Shown here piece after piece: positions 9,740-18,426 of a stretch of DNA of 64,000 nucleotides. How positions within the stretch are numbered: position 1 is the stretch's first letter; every line of letters begins with the position of its first letter. Below the pieces are notes generated by a model, which worked only from the letters and a program-made list of their open reading frames with translations, searched no databases and was not told where the DNA came from. The position numbers and the translations under genes are program-made. The DNA comes from Neobacillus sp. PS3-40 (lineage in GTDB: Bacteria; Bacillota; Bacilli; Bacillales; Cytobacillaceae). Location: positions 4,344,001 to 4,408,000 of the forward strand of contig NZ_CP133266.1 of NCBI RefSeq assembly GCF_030915485.1. Reading direction: 5' to 3'.

Positions 9740-10690
9740 ATGAAAAAACAACTAATGATAATGGCGACTTCTGCAGGTATCCTAATAGGATCCTTTTCAA
9801 TTCGAGGCTATGCTGCTGAAAACACATACACAGTACAGTCTGGTGATTCACTATGGAAAATCGCAAATGTGAATAGTCTTTCAGTTCAAAATGTAATGAC
9901 GTATAATAACTTAACATCCACAACTATCTATGTTGGCCAACAGCTAATTCTTATTCCTCCAACTATTCAAAATACAACCAACTATACAGTTAAATCTGGT
10001 GATAGTCTATCGGTGATTGCAAAAATATATAATACGACAGTGACAGACTTAAAATCTATTAATAACTTAACGACAGACCTAATCTTAATTGGACAAACTC
10101 TTAAAATACCAGTTGTCCAACCACAACAGCCAGTACCGGCACCTCTGCCATCACAATCAACTTACACTGTAAAATCAGGAGATAGCCTTTTCGCAATCAC
10201 TCAGAATTTCCATTTAACAGTAGCGGATTTAAAAACCTTTAATGGATTAGTTAGTGATACTATCTATGTTGGACAAGTCTTAAAAGTTACTAATTCATCA
10301 ATAACTCCAGAGCCAAAGGTAAATCCTTTGAATAGTGATGCTTTAATTACTGAGGCAAAAAAATATATTGGAGTTCCATATGTATGGGGAGGTAGCACAC
10401 CTTCAGGATTTGATTGTTCTGGGTTCATCAATTATGTATATAATACACAAGGCTTCAGTGTTCCAAGAACTGTAGCTACACTTTGGGCTGCAGGAACAAC
10501 CGAAACTGCTCCGCAATTGGGTGATATTGTTTTCTTTGGCACTGCCGGATCAGTTCCTACACATGCAGGAATCTATATTGGCAATAACCAATTTATCCAT
10601 GCAGGGACTTCTACAGGAGTAACAATAACTGATTTAAGTAATTCTTACTGGAAGCCACTGTTTGCTGGTGTAAAAAGAGTTGTTCAATAA
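9740..10690 (+). CDS. LysM (x3) - NlpC/P60 peptidoglycan D,L-endopeptidase, LytE-like
   Basis: A 316-residue secreted cell-wall hydrolase. Residues 1-25 are a signal peptide ending near GYAAE. Three LysM domains follow at about 29-73, 81-124 and 141-184, each with the YTV(Q/K)SGDSL motif. A Pro/Gln-rich linker (127-140) separates the second and third. The C-terminal NlpC/P60 domain (about 200-316) has the catalytic Cys in SGFDCSGFI (C226), His in THAGIYIG (H275) and a third residue in FIHAG (H287). The build matches B. subtilis LytE (three LysM domains, about 334 residues), which cleaves the D-gamma-Glu-mDAP bond. It is monocistronic. LysM domains would bind glycan strands at the wall. A role in wall expansion or daughter-cell separation is inferred from LytE/LytF relatives. 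Confidence 0.95.
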   Translation: MKKQLMIMATSAGILIGSFSIRGYAAENTYTVQSGDSLWKIANVNSLSVQNVMTYNNLTSTTIYVGQQLILIPPTIQNTTNYTVKSGDSLSVIAKIYNTTVTDLKSINNLTTDLILIGQTLKIPVVQPQQPVPAPLPSQSTYTVKSGDSLFAITQNFHLTVADLKTFNGLVSDTIYVGQVLKVTNSSITPEPKVNPLNSDALITEAKKYIGVPYVWGGSTPSGFDCSGFINYVYNTQGFSVPRTVATLWAAGTTETAPQLGDIVFFGTAGSVPTHAGIYIGNNQFIHAGTSTGVTITDLSNSYWKPLFAGVKRVVQ

Positions 10691-10711
10691 GATAAAGTAA
10701 CTTTATAAAGT

Positions 10712-10743
10712 GGGCCAAATCATAAGATTTGGTCAATTTTTTT
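10712..10743 (+). terminator. Terminator after the LysM endopeptidase
   Basis: GGCCAAATC (10713-10721) pairs with GATTTGGTC (10726-10734) with one G.U pair, followed by AATTTTTTT. Confidence 0.85.
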
Positions 10744-10971
10744 AAATTTCTTTCACAAATCTTTTATGTATCTACAGTAGCATTGTTTATCGCCGCCTTT
10801 AATCTCGGGGTGGGGTGGATGTTGTTTTTTTCAATGATGTTTGTAGGGATTGAAAACCTATTTTTAGAATATAAATATGTAAGGGATTTGATAATTTTTT
10901 CAGCTTCAGATATTTTTGGACTCCTATGCTGTTATTATTTTAATCAGGCATTGTCAAAGGTTCAAAAATAG
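10729..10971 (+). CDS. Possible small membrane protein or remnant
   Basis: An open frame for 80 residues with two or three hydrophobic stretches (about 10-38 and 55-70) ends at 10971. Its only in-frame starts are poor: a TTG at 10729 inside the preceding terminator, with no ribosome site, and internal codons without good Shine-Dalgarno spacing. The residue composition is membrane-like rather than random. It may be the rest of a gene that lost its 5' end. No family recognised. Confidence 0.3.
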   Translation: MVNFFKFLSQIFYVSTVALFIAAFNLGVGWMLFFSMMFVGIENLFLEYKYVRDLIIFSASDIFGLLCCYYFNQALSKVQK

Positions 10972-11000
10972 AAGTGAAAATCCTGTTTTGTGGAATAAAT

Positions 11001-11050
11001 GGTGCTACCCACCAAATTGTTAATAGGGGTGGATTTTGGCAGGCAGCACC
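11001..11050 (-). terminator. Large hairpin downstream of the minus-strand membrane gene
   Basis: The outer 9-bp stem (11001-11009 with 11042-11050) pairs fully only on the minus transcript, where the single odd position is G.U. An inner CCACC/GGTGG stem is also possible. The T-run is weak. It lies eight bases after the minus-strand stop codon. Confidence 0.4.
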
Positions 11051-11057
11051 CGAAATT

Positions 11058-11519
11058 TTAATACATAGGTTTTCTATTTCTTAATGCAAAGAGGGCGAAA
11101 GCTGCATATGGGGGGATTAAAATAGTAAGGATTAAATGTAGTACAGGGTTCTCAGAATATTTTTCGAAGATCCAATAATATAAGACACAGCCAAAGACTG
11201 CAAATGCAATAGTGATAATGCCACCTAAAATCGGGATCCAGCTAATTAAAAAAGTAAGTATTGCTGCCCACAATGCATATTTTCCACCATTATCTTTCAT
11301 TTTACTCGTAACCAATTCTCCCATAATATAATAGTTTCCTATTGGTATCCATGCGAGCCATGCATTGCTAATCCCCAAGTTTTCTGCCATTTTCATTAAG
11401 CCGATGGCTAAGAAAATATAACAGATCAATCCCAGGAGTGTTAAAAAAATAATAAAGCCAACCATGGCTGTTCCAAAAAGAGCATCAGACGTGATTGCAT
11501 TTATATCATCGCTATACAT
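11058..11519 (-). CDS. Four-helix integral membrane protein of unknown function
   Basis: A 153-residue protein with about four transmembrane segments. It contains GISNAWLAWIPIGNYYIMGEL, a pattern I recognise from a family of uncharacterised Firmicute membrane proteins in which an Ala-Trp-X-Ala-Trp-Ile-Pro segment follows the first helix. The minus-strand ATG is preceded by AGGAGGG with normal spacing. No catalytic or binding motif is visible. It is transcribed away from the ASCH gene and appears monocistronic. Function unknown. Confidence 0.8.
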   Translation of the reverse strand: MYSDDINAITSDALFGTAMVGFIIFLTLLGLICYIFLAIGLMKMAENLGISNAWLAWIPIGNYYIMGELVTSKMKDNGGKYALWAAILTFLISWIPILGGIITIAFAVFGCVLYYWIFEKYSENPVLHLILTILIPPYAAFALFALRNRKPMY

Positions 11520-11801
11520 TTTTCATCCCTCCTGAAGTTACATTGCGAAGCCGGTCTCAACGTAAGATCTCCCTCCTTTAACGTTTGGTTGTAAACATTT
11601 AGATGGATGAAAGAAACTAATATGATTTTATGACTTATTTTTCCATATATGACATTGGCTTTCGTTTTCTTTAATTGGTGAATGTAGCGTGTGAAACTTG
11701 GTGAATCTAACATAAATAAAAAATGCTTGGTATGTAAAAGGTGAAATGGGAAACCTAAATATGGTAAAGTTGATATCAACTTAAAAAAGGGGGCCGTTTA
11801 G

Positions 11802-12155
11802 ATGACTCAAAATGAAAATAATGCTTTTCCTGCAAAAACTGCAACTGTTGACCGCCTAATCACAACACCCGAGGATATTGATAAAGTAGTGAAGGGGCAA
11901 AAAACGGCTGTTCGCAGAAATGGAAGATATGCAGATGTAGGTGAGATTTTAAGTCTTCATGATCATAAATATGTAGTTGAACGTGTCTATTCTCAGTCAC
12001 TTGGGGAATTGACTGATGAGGATGCTCGTCAAGAAGGATTCGCTAATGTAGAGAAATACAAGCAATCGATTCTGTTGATCCATCCGGGTATGCCTTGGTT
12101 GCCGCAAATGAGAGTTTGGGTCCATGAATTTCGACCAATGGCAGATAATAACTAG
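11802..12155 (+). CDS. ASCH-domain (PUA-like fold) protein
   Basis: A 117-residue small cytoplasmic protein. It has the ASCH-type pattern of a conserved KGQKTAVRRNGRYADVG turn near residues 30-46 and a SLGELTDEDARQEGF element near 64-78. ASCH domains resemble the PUA fold and are thought to bind RNA, but no role is known for this branch. The start follows AAAAAAGGGGG. It ends 16 bases before a redoxin gene, and the pair probably forms one operon, which hints at a redox or nucleotide-related context. Confidence 0.8.
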   Translation: MTQNENNAFPAKTATVDRLITTPEDIDKVVKGQKTAVRRNGRYADVGEILSLHDHKYVVERVYSQSLGELTDEDARQEGFANVEKYKQSILLIHPGMPWLPQMRVWVHEFRPMADNN

Positions 12156-12171
12156 GGGGCATTAACCACAC

Positions 12172-12414
12172 ATGAACAAACAACTTATTGTCTATTCTAC
12201 TCAAGACTGTATTGAATGTACCATGGTTAAGCAGGTACTCACTGAAGAAGGAATTCCATTTGAAGTAAGGGATGTAGGGATGAACCCTCAATTTCAAAAG
12301 GAAGTGGAGGCATTCGGCTTTTTGGGGGTACCTGTAACTGTATTGGGTAATCGCGCAATCAAAGGTTTCACAAATGAACTGAAGGAACTCATTGAAATAG
12401 CCAAGAATTTATAA
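12172..12414 (+). CDS. Glutaredoxin-like redoxin (NrdH type)
   Basis: An 80-residue thioredoxin-fold protein with the redox-active motif CIEC (C13, C16) after a beta strand (LIVYSTQD). The cis-proline lies in GVPVTVLG, and a conserved GF follows in KGFTNELKEL. Length and motifs match NrdH/Grx-like redoxins that reduce disulfides, often for ribonucleotide reductase. It has a ribosome site (AGGGGGC) in the short gap after the ASCH gene, with which it is probably co-transcribed. No ribonucleotide reductase gene is nearby, so the partner is unknown. Confidence 0.9.
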   Translation: MNKQLIVYSTQDCIECTMVKQVLTEEGIPFEVRDVGMNPQFQKEVEAFGFLGVPVTVLGNRAIKGFTNELKELIEIAKNL

Positions 12415-12530
12415 GAAAAACAGCACTATTTTTAAAAATAATCCCTTCTTCTAGGAAAAAGGAGATTTAGAAAAGACTTTTTTGCAAATATCATTGTTTT
12501 TTAACCTGTTTTCTAGCTTATAAGATATTT

Positions 12531-12602
12531 ATCAGCGAAATAATATAATATATCAGCGAAAATATGAGTTATATCAGCGAAAAATTAATTATATCGGCGA
12601 AA
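12531..12602. repeat. Four copies of TATCAGCGAAA spaced 20-21 bp
   Basis: The words ATCAGCGAAA, ATCAGCGAAAA, ATCAGCGAAAAA and ATCGGCGAAA start near 12531, 12552, 12573 and 12593. Spacers are A/T only. The spacing of two helical turns puts all copies on one face of the DNA, as expected for multiple binding sites. It sits 66-137 bases upstream of the MATE gene and is followed by a small hairpin (12617-12633). Confidence 0.85.
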
Positions 12603-12667
12603 CGAAGAGTGTTGAGTAACAATGCTATTGTTAACACCCGACTAATTTTTCAAGGAGTACCTAATCT

Positions 12668-14038
12668 ATGTACCAGACTTATAGTTTAAAAGAAAAAATC
12701 AAGCAAATCTTTATCATGCTATTGCCGATTTTAATTACACAGCTCGGAATGTTTTCCATGGTATTTTTCAATACCATTATGTCTGGTAAGTATTCTTCAT
12801 CCGATCTTGCAGGTGTTGCAATTGGATCTTCGATTTGGAATCCTGTTTTTACCGGTTTAAGTGGAATTCTTCTCGCTGTTTCTCCAATTGCTGCCCAGCG
12901 ATTTGGGGAAAAGAAGAACAAAGAAGTTTCTTCAGTTTTAGCCCATGGAGTATTCCTGGCCATAACTATTGCTCTATTTGTTCTCCTCTTGGGCTTTTTC
13001 TTAATGGACCCTATATTAGAGAAAATGAATTTACCAGGAAGCGTTGAGGGAACAGCCCGAGATTATCTAATTGGTCTTGGTTTTGGGATCATTCCGTTGT
13101 TTATTTTTAACGTCGTAAGGTCCTTTATCTATGCGTTGGGAAAAACTCGTGTGGTCATGTTCATTTTACTTTGTTCCTTACCATTTAATTTAGTATTGAA
13201 CTATGCACTTATATTTGGACATTGGGGGTTCCCCGAACTTGGCGGGGCAGGAGCTGGCTATGCCACTTCCTTTACTTATTGGGTTATTGCTGGGATAACG
13301 GTGATTATCGTCAAAACACAAAAACCATTTTCTGAATATACTTCCTTCTCAAATTTCAAAAAGTTTACGATCGAGAAGTATATGGAAATTCTAAAAATTG
13401 GCATACCAATGGGATTATCTATCTTTTTTGAAAATAGTATGTTCGCGGTTGTAACTGTATTAATTAGCAAATTTAATATAACAACGATTGCAGCCTATCA
13501 ATCTGCACTAAATATCGTATCTTTTCTCTATATGATTCCAATGAGTATCTCAATGGCACAAACGGTTTTAGTCGGATTTGAAGTAGGAGCGAAGCGCTAT
13601 AAGGATGCAAGGACATATAGCTTTCTTGGAATGATTTTGGCCGTTGCAATTGCTATGGTGACAGGTTTATTCACCGTTTTATTCCGTTATAAAGTGGCAG
13701 GGTTCTATTCAAACGAGGCAGCTGTTATTTATGTTACTGCTCATTTCTTAATTTACGCCCTATTTTTCCATATTTCCGATGCGATTCAAGCAACAGCACA
13801 AGCAGCACTTAGGGGATATAAGGATGTAAATATTGCTTTTATTGTGACTCTAATCGCCTATTGGCTGATTTGTTTGCCAATCGGTTATATTTTTGCCCAT
13901 TTTACCAAGCTCGGAGCAATAGGGTATTGGATTGGGCTAACAGCTGGATTGCTTGCAGCTGGTATATGTTTGTCAGCGAGACTTATTTATATTCAAAAGA
14001 AGAAATTTGTTAGTGTGGAAATTATGGAAGTTGGATAA
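12668..14038 (+). CDS. MATE-family multidrug/cation efflux transporter
   Basis: A 456-residue inner-membrane antiporter of the multidrug and toxic compound extrusion family (NorM type), with about 12 transmembrane helices in two homologous halves. The N-terminal half begins LLPILITQLGMFSMVFFNTIMSG, with GAAIA-like and PIAAQRFGEKK elements; the second half has GIPMGLSIFFENSMFAVVTV. These are typical MATE landmarks. The start follows CAAGGAG. The upstream region carries four 21-bp-spaced repeats and a small hairpin (12617-12633), which could be a control region. Drug or cation export driven by Na+ or H+ is the family function; the substrate is unknown. Confidence 0.94.
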   Translation: MYQTYSLKEKIKQIFIMLLPILITQLGMFSMVFFNTIMSGKYSSSDLAGVAIGSSIWNPVFTGLSGILLAVSPIAAQRFGEKKNKEVSSVLAHGVFLAITIALFVLLLGFFLMDPILEKMNLPGSVEGTARDYLIGLGFGIIPLFIFNVVRSFIYALGKTRVVMFILLCSLPFNLVLNYALIFGHWGFPELGGAGAGYATSFTYWVIAGITVIIVKTQKPFSEYTSFSNFKKFTIEKYMEILKIGIPMGLSIFFENSMFAVVTVLISKFNITTIAAYQSALNIVSFLYMIPMSISMAQTVLVGFEVGAKRYKDARTYSFLGMILAVAIAMVTGLFTVLFRYKVAGFYSNEAAVIYVTAHFLIYALFFHISDAIQATAQAALRGYKDVNIAFIVTLIAYWLICLPIGYIFAHFTKLGAIGYWIGLTAGLLAAGICLSARLIYIQKKKFVSVEIMEVG

Positions 14039-14150
14039 TGCAGTGAAGGCACCACAAAAAGATAGTTTAGGAATAATTGTCCACGTAAGGAGGAATGTCT
14101 TGGGTACCTACAGAAGTGTACATGAGAGGTTCTAGAAAGGAGGCGGTACA

Positions 14151-15641
14151 GTGGAAGGAAAATGGTTAATTGCAGATCGAGATTTAAATGAACGTGAAGG
14201 GTTAAAATGGTTATTAAAAACCACCTCCATCCCTGTGACGAATATCCTTTTAGCTGCTGACTTTCAAGAGTTTATTGTTTACTTTGAACGGGAAACACCT
14301 GATATCGTCCTAATGGAGCTCGATATGATTACTAAAGAGGATTGGTCAAGCTTCCGTGGGCTTATGGAAATTTATGAACCTATTCTATTATTTACTAGTG
14401 CCGAAGCAACATTTGAAAAGGCGAGAATGGCTATAGATATGCAGGCACTTGATTTAATGATTAGACCCTTTTCAACAACAAAGGTAAAATCAGCTTATCA
14501 AAAAGCAGCTCGTAGGTTAGGAAAAAAAAGGCATACAATCGGGAGTTTGCATCCCAATTCCTATCAAGATGTATCATATGAATCTTTATTTATTTCACAA
14601 GCGTCTGTCTCTGAAAATTTTCATCTAGCGGCTTTCCAAACAGAGAGTGTCGAAATGGTACGTACCCTACATTCTTTTTTAACGGAATATCCATTTAAAG
14701 ATGTTCACGGTATTTTTGCGTTGGGGGATAAGGTTCTTGTTTTATTTAATGATTCTCGTCTATATATTACAGAACAGTGCCAAAAAGCTTTGAGAAAGTG
14801 GGAGGAGGAGTTCACAGAACCGCTTGCAGTCGTTGTCCATATAGGAAAATCTTCATCATTAACATTAAATCAAAAATACTTACAAACGAAGAAAATGCTA
14901 GAGCTCACTTTTTACAAAGGCTACAGTCAGGTCGTTGAATTTGAATATTCTCCCGAATGGGTTCATATCGATCCTTTCTTAACTCCTCCTGAACAGAGGT
15001 CTTGGATCGACATGTTAACGAACTTCAATTCAGAAAAAATAAAGGAATGGCTTTATGCTGAATTTCTCCATTTGCAGGAACCCTATCCAGATCCTGGTTT
15101 AGTAAGAATTCGGCTAACCAGTATACTTGCACAAATCAGAAGATTTATGAAAACCTTTAATTTACAGGGAAATGCAGGCAATGAACTAGAGTATCGTTCT
15201 ATTTTTAATTCAATTTTATATGATACTGTCCTATATCGAACTGTGCAAAATTTAATCCTGTTTATTCAAAAAGTGTTCCTTGCTGCGGAAAATAGTAAAA
15301 ATAATAGCAAACAAGAACCAATCGAACTGGCAATTTCCTATATGGAGTCTCATTTTTCCGACAGTAATCTTAGGCTTGAACAAGTGGCTCAATATGTTGA
15401 TCGGAACCCATCCTATTTTAGTCATCTTCTAATCTCGAAAACGGGTACAGGTTTTACGGAAGTATTGGCAGGCATAAGAATGAAGGAAGCGAAACGATTA
15501 CTAAACGAAACAACTAAGCCAATAAAAGAAATCTCTGATTTAGTGGGCTATCAAAATTCAAATTACTTTAGTAGAATCTTTAAGGAATTTTTTGGTGTTT
15601 CTCCAAGAGAATATAGAATACAAAGGAGGGTCTCTGTCTGA
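14151..15641 (+). CDS. AraC-type regulator with a degenerate receiver domain
   Basis: 496 residues. Residues 1-120 resemble a response-regulator receiver: the acidic pair is present (ADRD, D9 and D11), but the phosphoacceptor Asp is Glu (E56 in DIVLMELDM) and the conserved Lys is Arg (R105 in DLMIRPFS). The middle 250 residues have no recognised domain and resemble the linker of YesN-type regulators. The C-terminus (about 395-496) is an AraC/XylS DNA-binding domain with two helix-turn-helix units, including VGYQNSNYFSRIFKEFFGVSP. GTG start after AAAGGAGG. No kinase gene is adjacent. Phosphorylation at the usual site is unlikely, so control by another signal or a constitutive state is inferred. 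Confidence 0.88.
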   Translation: MEGKWLIADRDLNEREGLKWLLKTTSIPVTNILLAADFQEFIVYFERETPDIVLMELDMITKEDWSSFRGLMEIYEPILLFTSAEATFEKARMAIDMQALDLMIRPFSTTKVKSAYQKAARRLGKKRHTIGSLHPNSYQDVSYESLFISQASVSENFHLAAFQTESVEMVRTLHSFLTEYPFKDVHGIFALGDKVLVLFNDSRLYITEQCQKALRKWEEEFTEPLAVVVHIGKSSSLTLNQKYLQTKKMLELTFYKGYSQVVEFEYSPEWVHIDPFLTPPEQRSWIDMLTNFNSEKIKEWLYAEFLHLQEPYPDPGLVRIRLTSILAQIRRFMKTFNLQGNAGNELEYRSIFNSILYDTVLYRTVQNLILFIQKVFLAAENSKNNSKQEPIELAISYMESHFSDSNLRLEQVAQYVDRNPSYFSHLLISKTGTGFTEVLAGIRMKEAKRLLNETTKPIKEISDLVGYQNSNYFSRIFKEFFGVSPREYRIQRRVSV

Positions 15642-15657
15642 AAACAGGGCCCTTTTC
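15627..15657 (+). terminator. Terminator overlapping the stop codon of the AraC-type regulator
   Basis: AGGGTCTCTGT (15627-15637) pairs imperfectly with ACAGGGCCCT (15644-15653), followed by TTTT. Confidence 0.7.
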
Positions 15658-15887
15658 TAATTTGATTCACGTCCTAATCTAAAAATAATACCCTATCATA
15701 AATTTTTTATAGTTTTATTAAAGAAATTATCTGTTATTTTTATTAATATATGTAGATTGTTTCTATTTTCTATCCTTTCCCTTATATTTTTCAGAAGATT
15801 TTATTAATAAAATAAAGTTAAAGAAAACTCGCTGATTGGCAAGCCCCATAGGGCGATGATTAGGCGTAGTTGCACTTATGCGCTAGC

Positions 15888-15909
15888 AGAATTTATCGAT
15901 ATAAATTCT
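15888..15909. promoter_or_regulatory. Palindrome upstream of the hut remnant
   Basis: AGAATTTAT and ATAAATTCT are perfect 9-bp arms around CGAT, 39 bases before the hutU' start. A second small hairpin (GCCC-CATA-GGGC, 15843-15854) lies further upstream. It could be an operator or antiterminator element of the old hut operon. The rest of 15660-15948 shows nothing else. Confidence 0.5.
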
Positions 15910-15948
15910 GATTAGCTAATGGAAAAATACCTTTAAGGGAGAGGACAA

Positions 15949-16197
15949 ATGGAAACAAATATAGCAAAATCACGAGTGATTAAAAATTTTAAAGGGACAG
16001 AGCTACATGCAAAAGGATGGATTCAAGAGGCTGCCCTTCGAATGCTAATAAAAAAAGCAGATATCACAATTTATAATGTTCCAAACTATATGAAGCTTCA
16101 ATACTCCTATGGGATGAATCATACAGACACAGTTGTTAAAAACGGCCATGTTGTTGTAAGCGGAGGGACATTAATTGAAAAATTTCCTCTTTCCTGA
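15949..16197 (+). pseudogene. In-frame hutU'-'hutI deletion fusion
   Basis: This 82-codon frame joins two genes. Residues about 8-33 (FKGTELHAKGWIQEAALRML) match the N-terminus of urocanate hydratase HutU. Residues about 37-80 (ADITIYNVPNYMKLQYSYG, then MNHTDTVVKNGHVVV) match the C-terminus of imidazolonepropionase HutI. In Bacillus the order is hutU-hutI-hutG, so one deletion of roughly 2.7 kb would give this arrangement while keeping hutG in place. The start has a good ribosome site (AAGGGAGAGG), so a chimaeric peptide may still be made and may couple translation of hutG. Neither catalytic core remains. Confidence 0.88.
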
Positions 16198-17173
16198 CGT
16201 TGTTCCTCCTAGTTTCATGTGGGTAAGACCCGAGAGAGGAGACATGACAAATGTTCATGAATGGATTCAGCCAATCATGAGCACATCAGATCCTGAAAAA
16301 AGCAAGGATGCTGATATTGTCCTCGTTGGTGTACCTTTGTCGCGTTCGTCCATCAGATCCTCTGGTGCATCTGAATTCCCAGAAGCATTTAGACGGTCAT
16401 GGAAAAGTTTCACAACCTATAATCTGGATGAAGATATTGATTTGTCTGAAATGATGGTTTTAGATGCTGGAGACGTCCCGATGCATGTCACAGATATTAG
16501 AAAATGTCATGATACTATTATCCAAGCGTCTGCTGCGCTTCATCACTATTTTCCAACCACAAAGGTGTGCGCGATTGGTGGAGACCATTCGATTACAGCT
16601 ATGATGGTAAAAGGACTTCATCAAGCAAAACCAGACGAAAAAATTGGAATCCTTCAGTTCGATACCCATTTTGATTTACGTGACCTTTCCGATAATGGTC
16701 CATCAAATGGGACACCGATGCGAAATCTGATCGAAAGTGGAGTTGTAAAAGGTAGTGATATGTACAATATCGGTTTGCACGGATTTTTTAACACGAAAGA
16801 ATTAAAGATGTATGCGGATGAAAAAGGAGTCAATTACATTACGCTCCGCAATGCTAGAAAAAAAGGGATCGAAGAAACGGTCCAACGTTGTTTAGAAAAA
16901 TTAGCTGCTTCAGTTGATACTATTTATGTAACTGTCGATATGGATGTCCTTGATATTGCATATGCACCAGGTGTACCTGCCTCAACTCCGGGGGGAATGA
17001 CAACTGATGAACTTCTCGAAGGAGTCTTAACTGCAGGGCTTCATCCAAAAGTGAAGGCAATGGATATTGTTTGTCTTGATCCTTTAAGAGATTCCCATGT
17101 TCAGGGAACGGTGAAACTTGGCACTCATGTTTTCTTAACTTTTTTGAGTGGAGTAAAACTACGTAGGGAATAG
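16175..17173 (+). CDS. hutG: Formimidoylglutamase
   Basis: A 332-residue arginase/ureohydrolase-fold enzyme that hydrolyses N-formimidoyl-glutamate to glutamate and formamide in histidine degradation. Mn ligands are intact: GGDHSI, LQFDTHFDL and TVDMDVLDIA. VPLSRSSIRSSGASEFPEAFR is characteristic of HutG. The start is TTG at 16175 after CGGAGGG, overlapping the hutU'-'hutI fusion by 23 bases, as adjacent hut genes commonly do. With hutU and hutI fused and inactive and no hutH seen, the pathway is not complete here. The enzyme may be orphaned or used on imported formimidoylglutamate. A strong terminator follows. Confidence 0.94.
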   Translation: MKNFLFPDVVPPSFMWVRPERGDMTNVHEWIQPIMSTSDPEKSKDADIVLVGVPLSRSSIRSSGASEFPEAFRRSWKSFTTYNLDEDIDLSEMMVLDAGDVPMHVTDIRKCHDTIIQASAALHHYFPTTKVCAIGGDHSITAMMVKGLHQAKPDEKIGILQFDTHFDLRDLSDNGPSNGTPMRNLIESGVVKGSDMYNIGLHGFFNTKELKMYADEKGVNYITLRNARKKGIEETVQRCLEKLAASVDTIYVTVDMDVLDIAYAPGVPASTPGGMTTDELLEGVLTAGLHPKVKAMDIVCLDPLRDSHVQGTVKLGTHVFLTFLSGVKLRRE

Positions 17174-17180
17174 TTATAAG

Positions 17181-17216
17181 AAACAAAGCATCGTTTTCAA
17201 AAGCGATGCTTTGTTT
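17181..17216. terminator. Terminator after hutG
   Basis: A 13-bp perfect stem (17181-17193 with 17204-17216) with A- and T-rich ends can work in both directions. Confidence 0.93.
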
Positions 17217-17310
17217 TGGTTGTTGTCTAGAAAAAAAGCTGTAATAGTAACATAAGTAGTTCCGATAACGTGGAGAAAAATTTAATATTAGGAGGTAGAG
17301 GGCAAGAATA

Positions 17311-17928
17311 ATGAACGTCAAAAAAATTTCTCTCTTTTTTATCCCAATATTTATTTCAATAGTTTTATTGAATTTTTAAAGCATAAGATTATGGTTTAAA
17401 ACAGTGTCAAAAGTGGGCGGAAAATATGAAAATTCACAACAAATTAAGGATGATTTAAATTTAATTTATTCAGGTAAATATAAAATTGAATTTGTTGAAA
17501 TATTTAAAATCGAACGATCTAATAAGGAGGCTACATTTGGAAGTCAAAAGAATATTTTAAAGAAATATTCTGAATCAGATGGGAATAAAGATATGCATAT
17601 TTATTTTACTGACTACAATAAAATAAGTAGCTACGATGTTAGAGGAAAAGAGATTGTTACACGAGAAGCGGTAAATATTTTATATTTCCTTACTCAAAGA
17701 AAATTAGATAAAAAAATTAAGGTAGTAAATATTGGTTATGAAAAGAATTATGGTTTTTTATCTATGGTTGGCAAAAATAGTATAATTATTCCAATTGATG
17801 AATATGTTGAGGAATTACAGAAATTAAAAAAGGAGGGCAATTCAACTGAAGAAGTCTTATATACATCGGAAATGGTCCAAACAATTCCGAGACTCATTCC
17901 CGACCCAGCAACGACAGAAAGCGTATAA
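17311..17928 (+). pseudogene. Membrane-anchored protein gene interrupted by one in-frame stop
   Basis: An ATG at 17311, with GAGGG at 17298-17302, starts a signal-anchor peptide, MNVKKISLFFIPIFISIVLL, that stops at TAA 17377-17379. The same frame continues straight on (SIRLWFKTVSKVGGKY...) to 17928. So one nonsense codon separates a normal N-terminal hydrophobic segment from a 174-residue extracytoplasmic-type domain. The GTG at 17404 has no ribosome site, so re-initiation is unlikely. The domain is not one I recognise; it is Lys-rich, with alternating strand-like stretches. Either a recent pseudogene or a sequencing error. Confidence 0.75.
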
Positions 17929-18426
17929 ATTACCCTATACCAAATGGTTTGGAGAACAAATGTATATATTTAACCTGCAGTAATGCAATTCAAGAACTTT
18001 GTAGAAAGTTCCATGTCTTACTTGAATAATAGGTAATAACGAAATTGGTAAAACCATTACGCAAAGCTTCGTACATAATGGTGGCTTTGATGCAAACTGA
18101 GATTTAAATTTAGAAAAAGTAGAAAAGTGTAGCTGGAAAGTTAGGAAATGCTAAGAGATATATAGCCTCAGACCATTTTTCAGTGCGGCGTAGAGACTGT
18201 TTCTATTGGCTTAATTCTCCCAACAATAACCTCATAAGGTATTTCATAATGATAAATACATATAAATTAATGAAAATAATTGAAAAACACAAACAAATTG
18301 TGGTATTATTTTTTTGAAGAAATTAAGAAACGGTGTTTCGTAATAGCAAACAAAGACGTGAGGATTGAAATTGTTATAGGGATCACTTTTCTAAAATTAA
18401 AGGCAAATTCTAGGAGGCAATCAGCA
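17929..18426. other. Intergenic region upstream of malate synthase
   Basis: No gene or clear structure. The malate synthase frame is open back to 18280, but that part lacks a ribosome site and has no resemblance to the family. Confidence 0.5.
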
